Source: Planctomycetota bacterium
Lineage (GTDB): Bacteria > Planctomycetota > Phycisphaerae > Phycisphaerales > UBA1924
Reading direction: 5' to 3'
Assembly (NCBI GenBank): GCA_018242605.1
Contig: JAFEBP010000001.1
Span: 234,498 to 298,497 of the forward strand
DNA length: 64,000 bases
Each line of letters opens with the position of its first letter. The first letter of the stretch is position 1. The notes below the pieces were generated by a model. That model did not search any database. It was not told the DNA's origin and saw nothing but the letters and a program-made list of their open reading frames with translations. A program made the position numbers and the translations under genes. Of this stretch, positions 43,131 through 52,099 are shown one piece after another.

Positions 43131-46100
43131 TTGCCCCCAGCGATTGATCTGCCCGGCTTGGTCCTTGCGCACCCCGGTGTGGAGGCTCTTGCGCGCGCCC
43201 TGTCTGCCCGGACGCGCTGCGTCGTTTCGGCGATCGGCGGCAGTGCGGCGAACCTCGCCGCGGCGGCGGTCGCACGTTCAACCGGTCGCCACGTGGTGCT
43301 GGTGGTCGCGCATATCGACGACGCCGATGAGGCGCTCGATGAACTGTCCGGTGCCGCGGCTGCGGTGTTGCGGCTCCCAGCCATCGAGACGCTGCCGGGT
43401 GAAACCGGGATTAGCGTTGAACTGTTCGCCGAGCGGTTGGGCGCTATCCGCGCCGCGGTGAGCCTGAACACCCCGACGGTCATCGTCACGCCGATCCAGG
43501 CTCTGATGCAGCTCGTACCGCCGCCCGCGGCGCTCGAGAACCTGGCCCGCACATTCCGCGTTGGTCAGGACGTGTCTCCGAAGTCGGTGTCGCAATGGCT
43601 CGTGAGCGCGGGATACCGACGGATCGAGGCCATCGAAGAGCCGGGAGATTTCTCGCTCCGTGGCGGCATCCTGGACATCTTCCCCCCCGGTTCGGGCTCG
43701 GCGCGGAGTGACGAAGACGGTGTGGCCCAGCCCGGAGTTCCGGTGCGATTGGATTTCTTCGGAGACTCCATCGACCGCATCACGGAGGTCGACCTGGAAT
43801 CGATGGGATCGGACCGCGCGGTGCAAGCCGTGGACGTCTTCGCCGCCGATTCTCGGTTGGCGTTGCAGGGTGAGCGCGGCGTCAACTTCTTGGAACTGCT
43901 GCCCACGACGTGTCTGGCGATGATTTCCGAAACGATGGAAGTCGTTGAGCAGGGGCGGGGCTACTTCGAGCGGGTGCTCGAGGGGAGCGGGGTGGTGGGG
44001 CCACCGGCGGTTCTGAAGCTGCTGGAGCAGCGGTTCCATGCGTTGGCCGAGCTCAATCAGTTCTCGGCAGGGGCGACTTCCGCCGAGAAACGCATCGAGA
44101 TCGGCATGGGCACTCTGCCCGCGTTCGACAAGGACGCGACGCAGGCGGTGCAGGAACTTGTCTCGCTCACGAAAGAGCCGGACGCCTGCCGCGTGATCGT
44201 GTGCTGCCAGAACGAAGGTGAGAAGCACAGGCTGGGCGAACTGCTCGGTACTCACGCTGGCGAAGTCGAGGCGATCGTCGCGTATCTTCACCGCGGATTC
44301 ATCTGGGATCCAGGTCAAGGCGCCAGGCGGTCCGCGTTGGTTCCGTACCACGAACTGGTCAACAGGTTCACCGTTCGCAGACGTTCGGGAAGGTTGCGGG
44401 CCGGGCGGGCCATGGACACGTTCCTGGATTTCGCCGCCGGCGATCACGTCGTGCACCGCGACCACGGCATCGCCCGTTTCGTGGGGCTCACGCTGATGAA
44501 GCCCCGAGAGGTGCCGGGCGTCTCGCGGCCGTGGCTCACCAAGAAGGAGCCTGAGCCCGAGGAGTATCTGACTCTGGAGTTCGCCGGCCAGAGCAAACTC
44601 CATGTGCCCGCGATGCAGATCGACCGCGTGCAGAAGTACGTTGGCGGGTTCGCGGGCAAGCCGCCGTTGTCGACACTCGGCGGTCAGCGGTGGCAGAGCC
44701 AGAAGGAACGCGCCGCCGAGAGCGTGCGGGATCTGGCGGGCGAACTTCTGCGGGTGCGTGCGGCCCGCGGGCACATGCCCGGGGTCGCGTACCCGGCAGA
44801 CACACCCTGGCAGCGCGAGTTCGAGGACGAGTTCCCCTACGAGGAAACGGCGGACCAACTCGCGGCCCTGAGCGAGATCAAGAAAGACATGCAGCAGCCC
44901 CGGCCGATGGACCGGCTGATCTGCGGCGATGTGGGGTTCGGAAAGACCGAACTGGCGATCCGCGCCGCTTTCAAGGCGTGCGAGTTCGGAAAGCAGGTGG
45001 CCGTGCTGGTGCCCACGACGGTGCTCGCGGAACAGCACGAACGCACGTTCAAATCCAGGTTCGCCGGGTATCCGTTCCGCGTGGAGAGTGTCTCGCGGTT
45101 CAAGACTGACGGTGAGATCAAGGCCATCCTCGACGCGCTCCGCAAAGGCCAGGTGGACCTGATCATCGGCACGCACCGCCTGTTGAGCCAGGACGTTCAC
45201 TTCGCCGACCTGGGGTTGGTCATTGTTGACGAAGAACAGCGGTTCGGCGTCGAGCACAAAGAGAGCCTGCTGCGGCTGCGGCTCACGGTCGACGTGCTGA
45301 CGCTCTCCGCCACGCCGATCCCCCGCACGCTGCACATGGCGATGCTGGGCATCCGGGACATCTCCAGCCTCACTACCGCGCCGCTGGACCGGCGTGCGAT
45401 CGTGACCGAGGTAATCCCCTATAACGAGCGCCGCATCCAGCAGGCGATCTCTCGAGAGTTGGCCCGAGAGGGCCAGGTCTACTTCGTCCACAACCGGGTG
45501 CACGACATCCGCAGCGTCGCCGACAACGTGCGGCGGCTCTGCCCGGAGGGCACGCGCATCGTGGTTGGCCACGGCCAGATGCCCCCCCACGAACTCGAAG
45601 AGGTCATGCTCAAGTTCATCCGCCGCCAGGCGGACATTCTGGTGGCGACAACGATCATCGAGAGCGGCATCGACATCGCCTCCGCCAACACCATGATCAT
45701 CAACGACGGTGACCGATTCGGGCTCGCCGACCTGCACCAGCTGCGCGGCCGCGTCGGCCGTGGCAAGCACAGGGCCTACTGCTACCTGTTGTTGCCCCTT
45801 GATCGCACCGTCAAGGAGGTGGCCCAGAAACGCCTCAAGGCCCTCGAGCAGTTCTCGATGCTGGGCGCCGGGTTCAAGATCGCGATGCGGGATCTGGAAA
45901 TTCGCGGCGCCGGCAACATCCTGGGCGCCGAGCAGAGCGGCCACATCGCCGCGGTGGGATACGAGATGTATTGCCACCTGCTCGAAGAGGCGGTATTGGA
46001 CCTCAAGAACGAAAAGCGGCCCGATCCGCCCAGCGCGTGCAGCGTGGAGATCGGCGTCAGCGGGCTGATCCCGCGGGCGTACATCCCCAGCGAAGCGAGG

Positions 46101-46571
46101 CGGCTGGAGGCCTATCGGCGGCTCGCCACCGCTGCGGACTTTGCACAGCTCGGTCAGCTGCGAAAAGACCTGGTCGATGCCTACGGAGCTCCCCCGCGGG
46201 CGGCGGATCGACTGTTCGATCTGGCGGAAGTGCGGGTGGCGCTGGCCGGGCTCGGCGTCAAGACCTGCACCATCCGCGAGCGGGACGTCATTTTTTTCGC
46301 TTCCAGTGGCGAGCCGGTGGCCAAGCAACTGGTCTCCACGGGGGCGAGCAGCGCGCCGAACGCGACAGTGAGGAGCCTGCCGCCCAAGTCAGAAGGATCT
46401 CTTGCAGAGGTGTACTTCCGACCACCCGAGCAGTACCTCGAACCCGACACGCTGCTCGCCGTGTTGCGGCGGCGGCTGGGCGTGCCGACCGCGGAAGCGC
46501 CAGCGGTGAAATCTGTGCCCGATTCGAACAAGAAGCAGGCGAGCCGCTCCGACTCCAAGAAACGCGGGTGA
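43131..46571 (+). CDS. mfd: Transcription-repair coupling factor Mfd
   Basis: An 1146-residue protein, close to the usual size. There is an in-frame stop just before 43131, so the likeliest start is TTG 43131; the true start may be a little further in. Order of domains: UvrB-like N-terminal region, CarD-like RNA polymerase interaction domain ('DHVVHRDHGIARFVGLTLM'), RecG-like SF2 translocase with Walker A 'GDVGFGKTELAIRA', 'FADLGLVIVDEEQRFGVEH', 'LSATPIPRTLHMAMLG', motif VI region 'LHQLRGRVGRGKHRAYCYLL', then the C-terminal TRCF domain. It removes stalled RNA polymerase and recruits the UvrAB excision complex. A 1016-codon open frame on the opposite strand is a GC-rich shadow. Confidence 0.95.
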   Translation: MPPAIDLPGLVLAHPGVEALARALSARTRCVVSAIGGSAANLAAAAVARSTGRHVVLVVAHIDDADEALDELSGAAAAVLRLPAIETLPGETGISVELFAERLGAIRAAVSLNTPTVIVTPIQALMQLVPPPAALENLARTFRVGQDVSPKSVSQWLVSAGYRRIEAIEEPGDFSLRGGILDIFPPGSGSARSDEDGVAQPGVPVRLDFFGDSIDRITEVDLESMGSDRAVQAVDVFAADSRLALQGERGVNFLELLPTTCLAMISETMEVVEQGRGYFERVLEGSGVVGPPAVLKLLEQRFHALAELNQFSAGATSAEKRIEIGMGTLPAFDKDATQAVQELVSLTKEPDACRVIVCCQNEGEKHRLGELLGTHAGEVEAIVAYLHRGFIWDPGQGARRSALVPYHELVNRFTVRRRSGRLRAGRAMDTFLDFAAGDHVVHRDHGIARFVGLTLMKPREVPGVSRPWLTKKEPEPEEYLTLEFAGQSKLHVPAMQIDRVQKYVGGFAGKPPLSTLGGQRWQSQKERAAESVRDLAGELLRVRAARGHMPGVAYPADTPWQREFEDEFPYEETADQLAALSEIKKDMQQPRPMDRLICGDVGFGKTELAIRAAFKACEFGKQVAVLVPTTVLAEQHERTFKSRFAGYPFRVESVSRFKTDGEIKAILDALRKGQVDLIIGTHRLLSQDVHFADLGLVIVDEEQRFGVEHKESLLRLRLTVDVLTLSATPIPRTLHMAMLGIRDISSLTTAPLDRRAIVTEVIPYNERRIQQAISRELAREGQVYFVHNRVHDIRSVADNVRRLCPEGTRIVVGHGQMPPHELEEVMLKFIRRQADILVATTIIESGIDIASANTMIINDGDRFGLADLHQLRGRVGRGKHRAYCYLLLPLDRTVKEVAQKRLKALEQFSMLGAGFKIAMRDLEIRGAGNILGAEQSGHIAAVGYEMYCHLLEEAVLDLKNEKRPDPPSACSVEIGVSGLIPRAYIPSEARRLEAYRRLATAADFAQLGQLRKDLVDAYGAPPRAADRLFDLAEVRVALAGLGVKTCTIRERDVIFFASSGEPVAKQLVSTGASSAPNATVRSLPPKSEGSLAEVYFRPPEQYLEPDTLLAVLRRRLGVPTAEAPAVKSVPDSNKKQASRSDSKKRG

Positions 46572-46712
46572 ACGCGCACCATGAACCGCGCAAACGTCTT
46601 TCTTCTGTGTACGACGCGGTGAACGAAGGGCGGAGAACACACGAGGCTTGTGGGCATCGTTACCGGTTTCTCAAAGGCCCGGCGCCGCGCCGACATCACA
46701 CGGGAGTCAGCC

Positions 46713-47231
46713 ATGAAACTCGGACGCACCAGCATGTTCGCCCTCACGCTCGCCGCGGGACTTTCAGCTTCCGCTACGGACATCGTCCCGTCCGACTACG
46801 ACGGTCATGGCACGATCCTTCCTGAACTGAGCACCGACAAGCTGTTCCTCGCCGCTTGGGCGGCTGGCCTGGCCGTCGCAGACACCGACCGCAGCGGGCT
46901 GGTCGACGGATTTGACATCGAGGCGTACTACAAAGCAGCCGCCGCTGATATGAACCGCGATGGTTCTCTGGGTTCGGCGGACATCGGCGAAATGTTCGCG
47001 AGGTGGGTCGACGCCGACCCGATCGCGGACCTGAACTTCGATGGCGGAGTCGACGGCGCCGATATTGAAGCGTTCTTCACGGCCATGGAGTCATACGACT
47101 TGCCATCCCAGGACGCCCTCTTCGACGCCTTGTGGCAGACGGGAAATGCGGAGGCCGATCTGAACGGGGACGGCGTGATCGACAGGGCCGATCGGGCGAT
47201 CTTCGAAGGGTCGAAGAAGACGAGCGGATGA
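46713..47231 (+). CDS. Small secreted protein with EF-hand/dockerin-like repeats
   Basis: A 172-residue protein; ATG 46713 behind GGGAG is preferred over the upstream start. It begins with a signal peptide ('FALTLAAGLSASATD') and then carries four Asp-rich loop motifs spaced by about 30 residues: 'DTDRSGLVDGFDIEAYY', 'DMNRDGSLGSADIGEMF', 'DLNFDGGVDGADIEAFF' and 'DLNGDGVIDRADRAIFE'. These are calcium-loop units of the dockerin type. It lacks the terminal Gly-Gly-Cys seen on the other tails, ending in 'KKTSG'. Probably a calcium-dependent interaction module on its own; partner unknown. Confidence 0.8.
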   Translation: MKLGRTSMFALTLAAGLSASATDIVPSDYDGHGTILPELSTDKLFLAAWAAGLAVADTDRSGLVDGFDIEAYYKAAAADMNRDGSLGSADIGEMFARWVDADPIADLNFDGGVDGADIEAFFTAMESYDLPSQDALFDALWQTGNAEADLNGDGVIDRADRAIFEGSKKTSG

Positions 47232-47396
47232 TCGCCCGAATTCGCGAACAACCACCGGCCGCGTTCCTGCATGCAGGACGCGGTCGTTTCAATTTCGTTC
47301 GCCCCAAGGGCGGAATCCAAGTCGGACCGGTCGTCGAACTGCGTAAAGTTCACCACATTCCTGGTGGATCGAAATGCGTTTCAGAGAGGGTTCGCA

Positions 47397-48425
47397 ATGC
47401 GCTTTTCACAGGTCGTCGTTTTGTTGTTCGCGTGCGGCACCGCATCGGCCCAGCCGTTGTACGGCATCATGTTCAGGACCGGGTCCCAAACCTCGGGGGC
47501 CAATCCCAAGCTGTATGATGTTGACCCACAGACCGGCGCGGCGACCTCGCCCCGGAATGTGAACGTGAACTCTTGCGTCGGGATCGCCGTGAGTCCTTCG
47601 GGGGTCATGTACGGTCTGACTGACCAGTTCGGTCGCATCAACAATGTTTCCGGATCCGGCGGCAAAGGACTGTTGTTTACGATCGACCCGGTGACGGGTC
47701 ACGCGTCGGCGGTCGGACGGATCGATCCGACCTCCTCCGCGAGCGATGCCCCGCTGGCGATCTACGAGGGTGATCTGGCGTTCCATCCCACGACGGGTGT
47801 GCTTTGGGGCGTCACGACCGACGTGACCTTCGCTCGATTGTTCACCATCAACACCACGACCGGTCTGGGCACGATCGTCGCTGACATTCGCCCGCCGGCC
47901 GGGATCCCTCAGTTCGATATCAGCGCCATGGCATTTTCCGCCGCTGGAGATCTCTGGGTGTTGGACACGACCTATCCCTCCGTGCCCGGTCCGGCACGCC
48001 TGTATCGGGTGAATCCGACGACCGGCGCGATCTTGGAGCGGTTTGACACGTCGGTGATACTGGGCACTTGCGGAGGCATGGCGTTTGAACCCGGGACCGG
48101 CGATCTGCTCGTGGTCGATGGCGACACGGGCACCACCGACAGCCTGTATCGCTTCAGCGGCGGAGATCTGCAGTTCGTCGGCAACACCGGCGCCAGCGGC
48201 GGAATCTATCGTGGCTTGTCCGCCTTGGCGTTCGGTCCCGGTGCTTCTTGCCCCATCTGCTCGGCCGATTACAACCTGGACGGCGGTATCGACGGCGCCG
48301 ACGTCGGCGCATTTTTCGTCGACTGGGAGAACTCCGCGGGGTGCGCGGATGTCAACGCCGATGGCGGAATCGATGGCGGCGACGTCGCCACTTTCTTCGC
48401 AGCGTGGGAAGCCGGCGGTTGCTGA
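47397..48425 (+). CDS. Secreted beta-propeller-like protein with GC-type dockerin tail
   Basis: A 342-residue protein; ATG 47397 follows GAGAGG, so the longer frame from 47271 is not used. Signal peptide 'VVVLLFACGTASAQ' is followed by repeated 'GxAxxPxxGxLxGxxxxxxx-LxxIxxxTGxxxxV' units: 'VGIAVSPSGVMYGLTD', 'LFTIDPVTGHASAVGR', 'LAFHPTTGVLWGVTTD', 'LFTINTTTGLGTIVAD', 'MAFEPGTGDLLVVDGD'. This is a beta-propeller-type repeat. The tail is dockerin-like ('DYNLDGGIDGADVGAFF', 'DGGIDGGDVATFF') and ends 'EAGGC'. It was probably secreted and anchored like the other tail-bearing proteins. Confidence 0.85.
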   Translation: MRFSQVVVLLFACGTASAQPLYGIMFRTGSQTSGANPKLYDVDPQTGAATSPRNVNVNSCVGIAVSPSGVMYGLTDQFGRINNVSGSGGKGLLFTIDPVTGHASAVGRIDPTSSASDAPLAIYEGDLAFHPTTGVLWGVTTDVTFARLFTINTTTGLGTIVADIRPPAGIPQFDISAMAFSAAGDLWVLDTTYPSVPGPARLYRVNPTTGAILERFDTSVILGTCGGMAFEPGTGDLLVVDGDTGTTDSLYRFSGGDLQFVGNTGASGGIYRGLSALAFGPGASCPICSADYNLDGGIDGADVGAFFVDWENSAGCADVNADGGIDGGDVATFFAAWEAGGC

Positions 48426-48442
48426 AACCAACGAGCTCCGCG

Positions 48443-49954
48443 TCAAGCTGTTAACGGCGGCCGTGCGGTCGCGCCGGGTGATGCTCGTTCAAACATGCGG
48501 GCGGCTCTCAGCATTGTTTCCTCGTCGAACGCCGGCGCTACCAGTTGGATTCCTACGGGAAGCTTCGGTGAATTTGCGAAACCGGCCGGGATGGTCATGC
48601 CCGGGAGCCCCGCGAGATTGACGCCCACGGTGTAGACATCTTCCAGGTACATCGCGAGCGGGTCGCCACCTTTTTCACCGATCCCGAACGCCGGCGAGGG
48701 AGAGGCGGGCATCAGCACGCAATGGCAACCCAGATCGACGAACGCCGCGGAGAACTCGGCCAGAATCCGCCGCCGCACCTTGAGCGCTGTGGTGTAGTAC
48801 GCGTCGTAGTAGCCGCTGCTCAGCACGTGCGTGCCCAGCATAACGCGACGCTTGACCTCGGGGCCGAACCCCTGCGATCGGTTCCGGCAGTAGACGTCGA
48901 ACAAATCGTCCCCCGGGGCGGCCCTATCGCTTCGGCCGTAACGCAATCCGTCGAATCGGGCCAGGTTGGAGGAGGCTTCGGCCGGCGCGACGATGTAGTA
49001 CGCCGCGATACCGTGATCGATCAGTGGCATTTCGACGTCAACGATGCGCGCGCCGAGAGAGGTGAAAGTACTGATCGCTTCTTCGAAGACGCGAGCCACT
49101 TCCGGATGGTTTGAATCGCTGCGAGCCTGCCGCGGCACTCCGAGCGTAAGACGCTCGATCGGCATTTCCGCGAGTTGTGACCACCTTGGCACGTGTTTGT
49201 CCGCGCTGGTGGCATCGTGCTCGTCGTGCCCGCAGATGGCCTCGAGAACCAACGCGGCGTCGGTGACGTTGTGCGTAAGCGGGCCGATCTGATCAAGGCT
49301 GCTCGCGAACGCCACCAATCCGTAGCGGCTCACGCGTCCGTACGTCGGCTTTACTCCGACGACGCCGCACAAGCCGGCGGGCTGCCGGATCGAGCCGCCT
49401 GTATCCGATCCCAGCGCCGCGGGCACGATCCCCGCAGCGACCGCCGCGGCGGATCCCCCCGACGAACCTCCGGGCACCCGAGACAGGTCCCAGGGATTGC
49501 GCGTCGGGCCGAACGCCGAGTTCTCGGTGGATGAACCCATCGCGAACTCGTCGAGGTTGGTCTTGCCGATGATGACCGCGCCGGCGTGGATCAGCCTCTG
49601 TGCAGCCGTGGCCGTGTACGGCGATGCGAACTTCTCCAGCATCTTGCTTGCGCAGGTGGTGAACCCGCCGTAGCCGACTGCATCACCGGGAACGTTGAGG
49701 TCTGGGCCCACGCAAATATTGTCTTTGAGCGCGATGGGCACTCCGGCCAGAGGCGGTCGCTCGCCTCGGGCGACGCGGGCATCCACATCCATCGCGGCAC
49801 GCATCGCGGACTCCGTGAACGTGCTCAGAAATGCGTTCAGTGAAGGATTCAGGCGGGATGCGGCGGCGAGAGCATCAGCAACGACCTGCCCGGCGGTGGA
49901 CCGGCCTGAACAAACCGCAGCCGAGATTTCACTGACGCTGCGCGGCCGGCTCAC
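48443..49954 (-). CDS. gatA: Aspartyl/glutamyl-tRNA amidotransferase subunit A
   Basis: A 503-residue amidase-signature enzyme. The Lys-Ser-Ser catalytic region is seen in 'VPIALKDNICV' (Lys), 'VPGGSSGGSAAAVAAGIVPA' (Gly/Ser-rich signature) and 'ALGSDTGGSIRQPAGLCG' (Ser nucleophile). It releases ammonia from glutamine for amidation of Glu-tRNA(Gln) or Asp-tRNA(Asn) by the GatCAB complex. The GTG start at 49954 overlaps the gatC stop by four bases (GTGA), giving a gatC-gatA operon. gatB is not in the window. Confidence 0.93.
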   Translation of the reverse strand: MSRPRSVSEISAAVCSGRSTAGQVVADALAAASRLNPSLNAFLSTFTESAMRAAMDVDARVARGERPPLAGVPIALKDNICVGPDLNVPGDAVGYGGFTTCASKMLEKFASPYTATAAQRLIHAGAVIIGKTNLDEFAMGSSTENSAFGPTRNPWDLSRVPGGSSGGSAAAVAAGIVPAALGSDTGGSIRQPAGLCGVVGVKPTYGRVSRYGLVAFASSLDQIGPLTHNVTDAALVLEAICGHDEHDATSADKHVPRWSQLAEMPIERLTLGVPRQARSDSNHPEVARVFEEAISTFTSLGARIVDVEMPLIDHGIAAYYIVAPAEASSNLARFDGLRYGRSDRAAPGDDLFDVYCRNRSQGFGPEVKRRVMLGTHVLSSGYYDAYYTTALKVRRRILAEFSAAFVDLGCHCVLMPASPSPAFGIGEKGGDPLAMYLEDVYTVGVNLAGLPGMTIPAGFANSPKLPVGIQLVAPAFDEETMLRAARMFERASPGATARPPLTA

Positions 49955-50259
49955 GCACCACCTCCTTCACCGATTACCTTGGGCACCACTACGAAGGGCG
50001 GCACGCTGCGAGGGGCCATTTTCATGAGAGTCTGGTTGGGCAGTGTCGGCCCCGGCGCGTCGTCGCGAAGACGGTTGAACGTGTCGCCGACATTGGTGAG
50101 CGGCTCGATCCCGGTCAGATCGAGTTCGCGCAATCGCTCCACATACCCGATCACCGCGGCGAGTCGACCTCGGTATTCATCAACCTCGGCGTCCGAGAGC
50201 GCCAGCCTTGAGAGGTTCGCAACCTTGCGCACGTATTCGTTGGAAATCGGCTCTGCCAT
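49951..50259 (-). CDS. gatC: Aspartyl/glutamyl-tRNA amidotransferase subunit C
   Basis: A 102-residue protein with the family pattern 'EYVRKVANLSRLALSDAEVD', 'RLAAVIGYVERLRELDLTGI' and 'NRLRDDAPGPTLPNQTLMK'. GatC is a belt-like stabiliser that wraps GatA and GatB. It is six bases from the methyltransferase gene upstream and overlaps gatA by four bases. Confidence 0.93.
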   Translation of the reverse strand: MAEPISNEYVRKVANLSRLALSDAEVDEYRGRLAAVIGYVERLRELDLTGIEPLTNVGDTFNRLRDDAPGPTLPNQTLMKMAPRSVPPFVVVPKVIGEGGGA

Positions 50260-50265
50260 GACGTG

Positions 50266-51042
50266 TTATAGCGCGTTCGAGGGCGTGCCGGCGTGGGGCG
50301 CGGCGAGGAGATACAGGCCGAACCCCATTGTTTCCCGGCCGTGGGCGAGCACGAGGTTTCGCCACGAACGGGCACGAGCCAACATCGCCGCGCTCTCTGG
50401 ATCGTCGGGGTGGGTGCACACGTAGTTCTCCACGTTTCGGTAGTAGGCCCATTCGTACTCATCCCATTCGCGGGGCGTGGCCGTGTACGCCAAGAGGGGC
50501 GTGAAGCCCGCGCCGACTGCCGCGCTGACGTTACCTCCGTGTGTCGTCATCTCGTCCGCCGATGCTCCCAGCGCTGCCAGGTAATCCGGTGCTGGCGGTT
50601 TGGCCCAGAAACCCTCACCCCAGAGCACATGCCCCCCGGACCGAACCAAGGAAGCAGCGATGGAGAGTAATCCAACCGCGCCTCCCACGGCCTGTGATGA
50701 TCCCATGCAGATGACCAAGTCGTAGCTCGCCTTTGCGAGCGTGGGCAACAACTCAGACGCATCGCCCAGCCGGATCGACACGAACCCGCCGACGCCACGC
50801 CCGGTCACGGCACGGGTCGCTTCCGCTCCGAATAGGAAAGATCGCTCAATCCCCGTGCCTCGGATCCCCCGGGTTTCTGCCAGACGGATCAGCAACTCTG
50901 CCTTGCCGCAGCCGATGTCCAACGCTTCGGACCGGCGGGGAGTGTCGGCGAGTGCGATGAACCGTTCGATCACATCCGTGCCGATCGGGTTGCAGTACGC
51001 GTGCGAGGAATGCGCGATGGCTGAAAATCGTTCGGGCTGCAT
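50266..51042 (-). CDS. SAM-dependent methyltransferase
   Basis: A 258-residue class I methyltransferase. The SAM-binding glycine motif is 'ALDIGCGKAELLIRLAET', with 'GTGIERSFLFGA' (acidic end of strand 2), 'IRLGDASELLPTLAK' and 'YDLVICMGSSQAVGG' as later core strands. The C-terminal part ('AYTATPREWDEYEWAYYRNV', then 'ENYVCTHPDDPESAA') resembles small-molecule or ubiquinone-type methyltransferases. The substrate is not predictable. It is the first gene of the methyltransferase-gatC-gatA operon. Confidence 0.85.
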   Translation of the reverse strand: MQPERFSAIAHSSHAYCNPIGTDVIERFIALADTPRRSEALDIGCGKAELLIRLAETRGIRGTGIERSFLFGAEATRAVTGRGVGGFVSIRLGDASELLPTLAKASYDLVICMGSSQAVGGAVGLLSIAASLVRSGGHVLWGEGFWAKPPAPDYLAALGASADEMTTHGGNVSAAVGAGFTPLLAYTATPREWDEYEWAYYRNVENYVCTHPDDPESAAMLARARSWRNLVLAHGRETMGFGLYLLAAPHAGTPSNAL

Positions 51043-51181
51043 GAGTGCCGAACGGTAGCAAGACCGGTGTGAATACCCAGCCGAGGGCCGAACCTTGGGC
51101 GGCGAACTGGGAACACCTTACCGCCGGGGCCGTCTAACCTTACCGTCGCGGCAGGATGCCGCATCACGGAGATTCTCCTCG

Positions 51182-52060
51182 ATGAAACTGTCGTATCGGT
51201 GCGGAGTGGCGTTGATTGTGATCGCGGCGGCGGGAATGGCATCGGCACAGGAAGTGCCGCCAAAGAGCCAGCCCGCCGCGGCGGCCGCCCAGACGTTCGT
51301 GAACGCGGACGACCTACTGATGGCCCTGGAAACCGCCGACAAGGATCTCGCAACGCTCACCGCCGACATCAAGTACGACAAGATTTCAGGCCTGATGGGA
51401 GACCGCCAGGTCCGCAAAGGCAAACTATTCTTCGAAGACAAGGGCGACAAGGACGGCAAGCGGGAACGCAAGTTCTCCGTGCGGTTCGAGCAGTTGCAAC
51501 TGGGTGATCGTGTCGAGGACGAGATCAAACTCATGGTGTTCGATGGGCGGTGGCTCATCGAGGTCTCTCCGAAGATCAAGCAGGTCATTAAGCGAGAGGT
51601 CGTGCCCGAGGGCGAGAAGTTCGACCCGCTCAAGATCGGCGAAGGGCCGCTTCCCCTGCCTATCGGTCAGAAGAAGGCCGATATCGTCCGCAAGTTCGAC
51701 GTGACGCTGCTCGCCGATACCGTCGATCTGGAGGGGGACGACGACGTCGAGACTCAGTTGCTGAGCGGATTCGTGAAGGGCGCCTACCAGCTGAAAATGA
51801 CGCCCAAGCCGGGCAGCGCGGAGGCAGAGAAGTACAAGGAGGTCCGGCTGTGGTACCGCGAGGGCGGGGCCGATGAAGGAGGCAGGCGGTTGTTGCCCCG
51901 GATGGCCCGGACGGTGGCTCCTAATGGCGACGTGTCGCTTGTGCGGATGATCAATGTCAAGACCAACATGCCGGTCGATCCGGCGATGATGGCGGCGGTC
52001 GAGCCGGGCAAGGACTGGAACGTGGTGGTCGAGGCGTTGCCCACCGCCAAGAGCAAGTGA
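51182..52060 (+). CDS. LolA-like outer-membrane lipoprotein-sorting fold protein
   Basis: A 292-residue periplasmic protein; ATG 51182 is preferred because the signal peptide 'VALIVIAAAGMASAQE' starts here. The mature part has the LolA-type pattern: helix 'LLMALETADKDLATLTADIK', then antiparallel strands 'VRKGKLFFEDKGD', 'LMVFDGRWLIEVSPKIKQVI', 'YQLKMTPKPG' and 'EVRLWYREGG'. Such proteins carry lipoproteins or other hydrophobic cargo across the periplasm. It is 39 bases upstream of a TPR-metallopeptidase and probably co-transcribed. A specific client is not visible. Confidence 0.78.
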   Translation: MKLSYRCGVALIVIAAAGMASAQEVPPKSQPAAAAAQTFVNADDLLMALETADKDLATLTADIKYDKISGLMGDRQVRKGKLFFEDKGDKDGKRERKFSVRFEQLQLGDRVEDEIKLMVFDGRWLIEVSPKIKQVIKREVVPEGEKFDPLKIGEGPLPLPIGQKKADIVRKFDVTLLADTVDLEGDDDVETQLLSGFVKGAYQLKMTPKPGSAEAEKYKEVRLWYREGGADEGGRRLLPRMARTVAPNGDVSLVRMINVKTNMPVDPAMMAAVEPGKDWNVVVEALPTAKSK

Positions 52061-52099
52061 CGACGATCCAAGTGCCTTCCATACAGGAGAGCCAAGAGC

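Noticed and set aside
43278..46328. A 1016-codon open frame on the minus strand
   Set aside because: It is antisense to mfd; it arises from GC-rich codon bias and its protein has no recognisable motifs.
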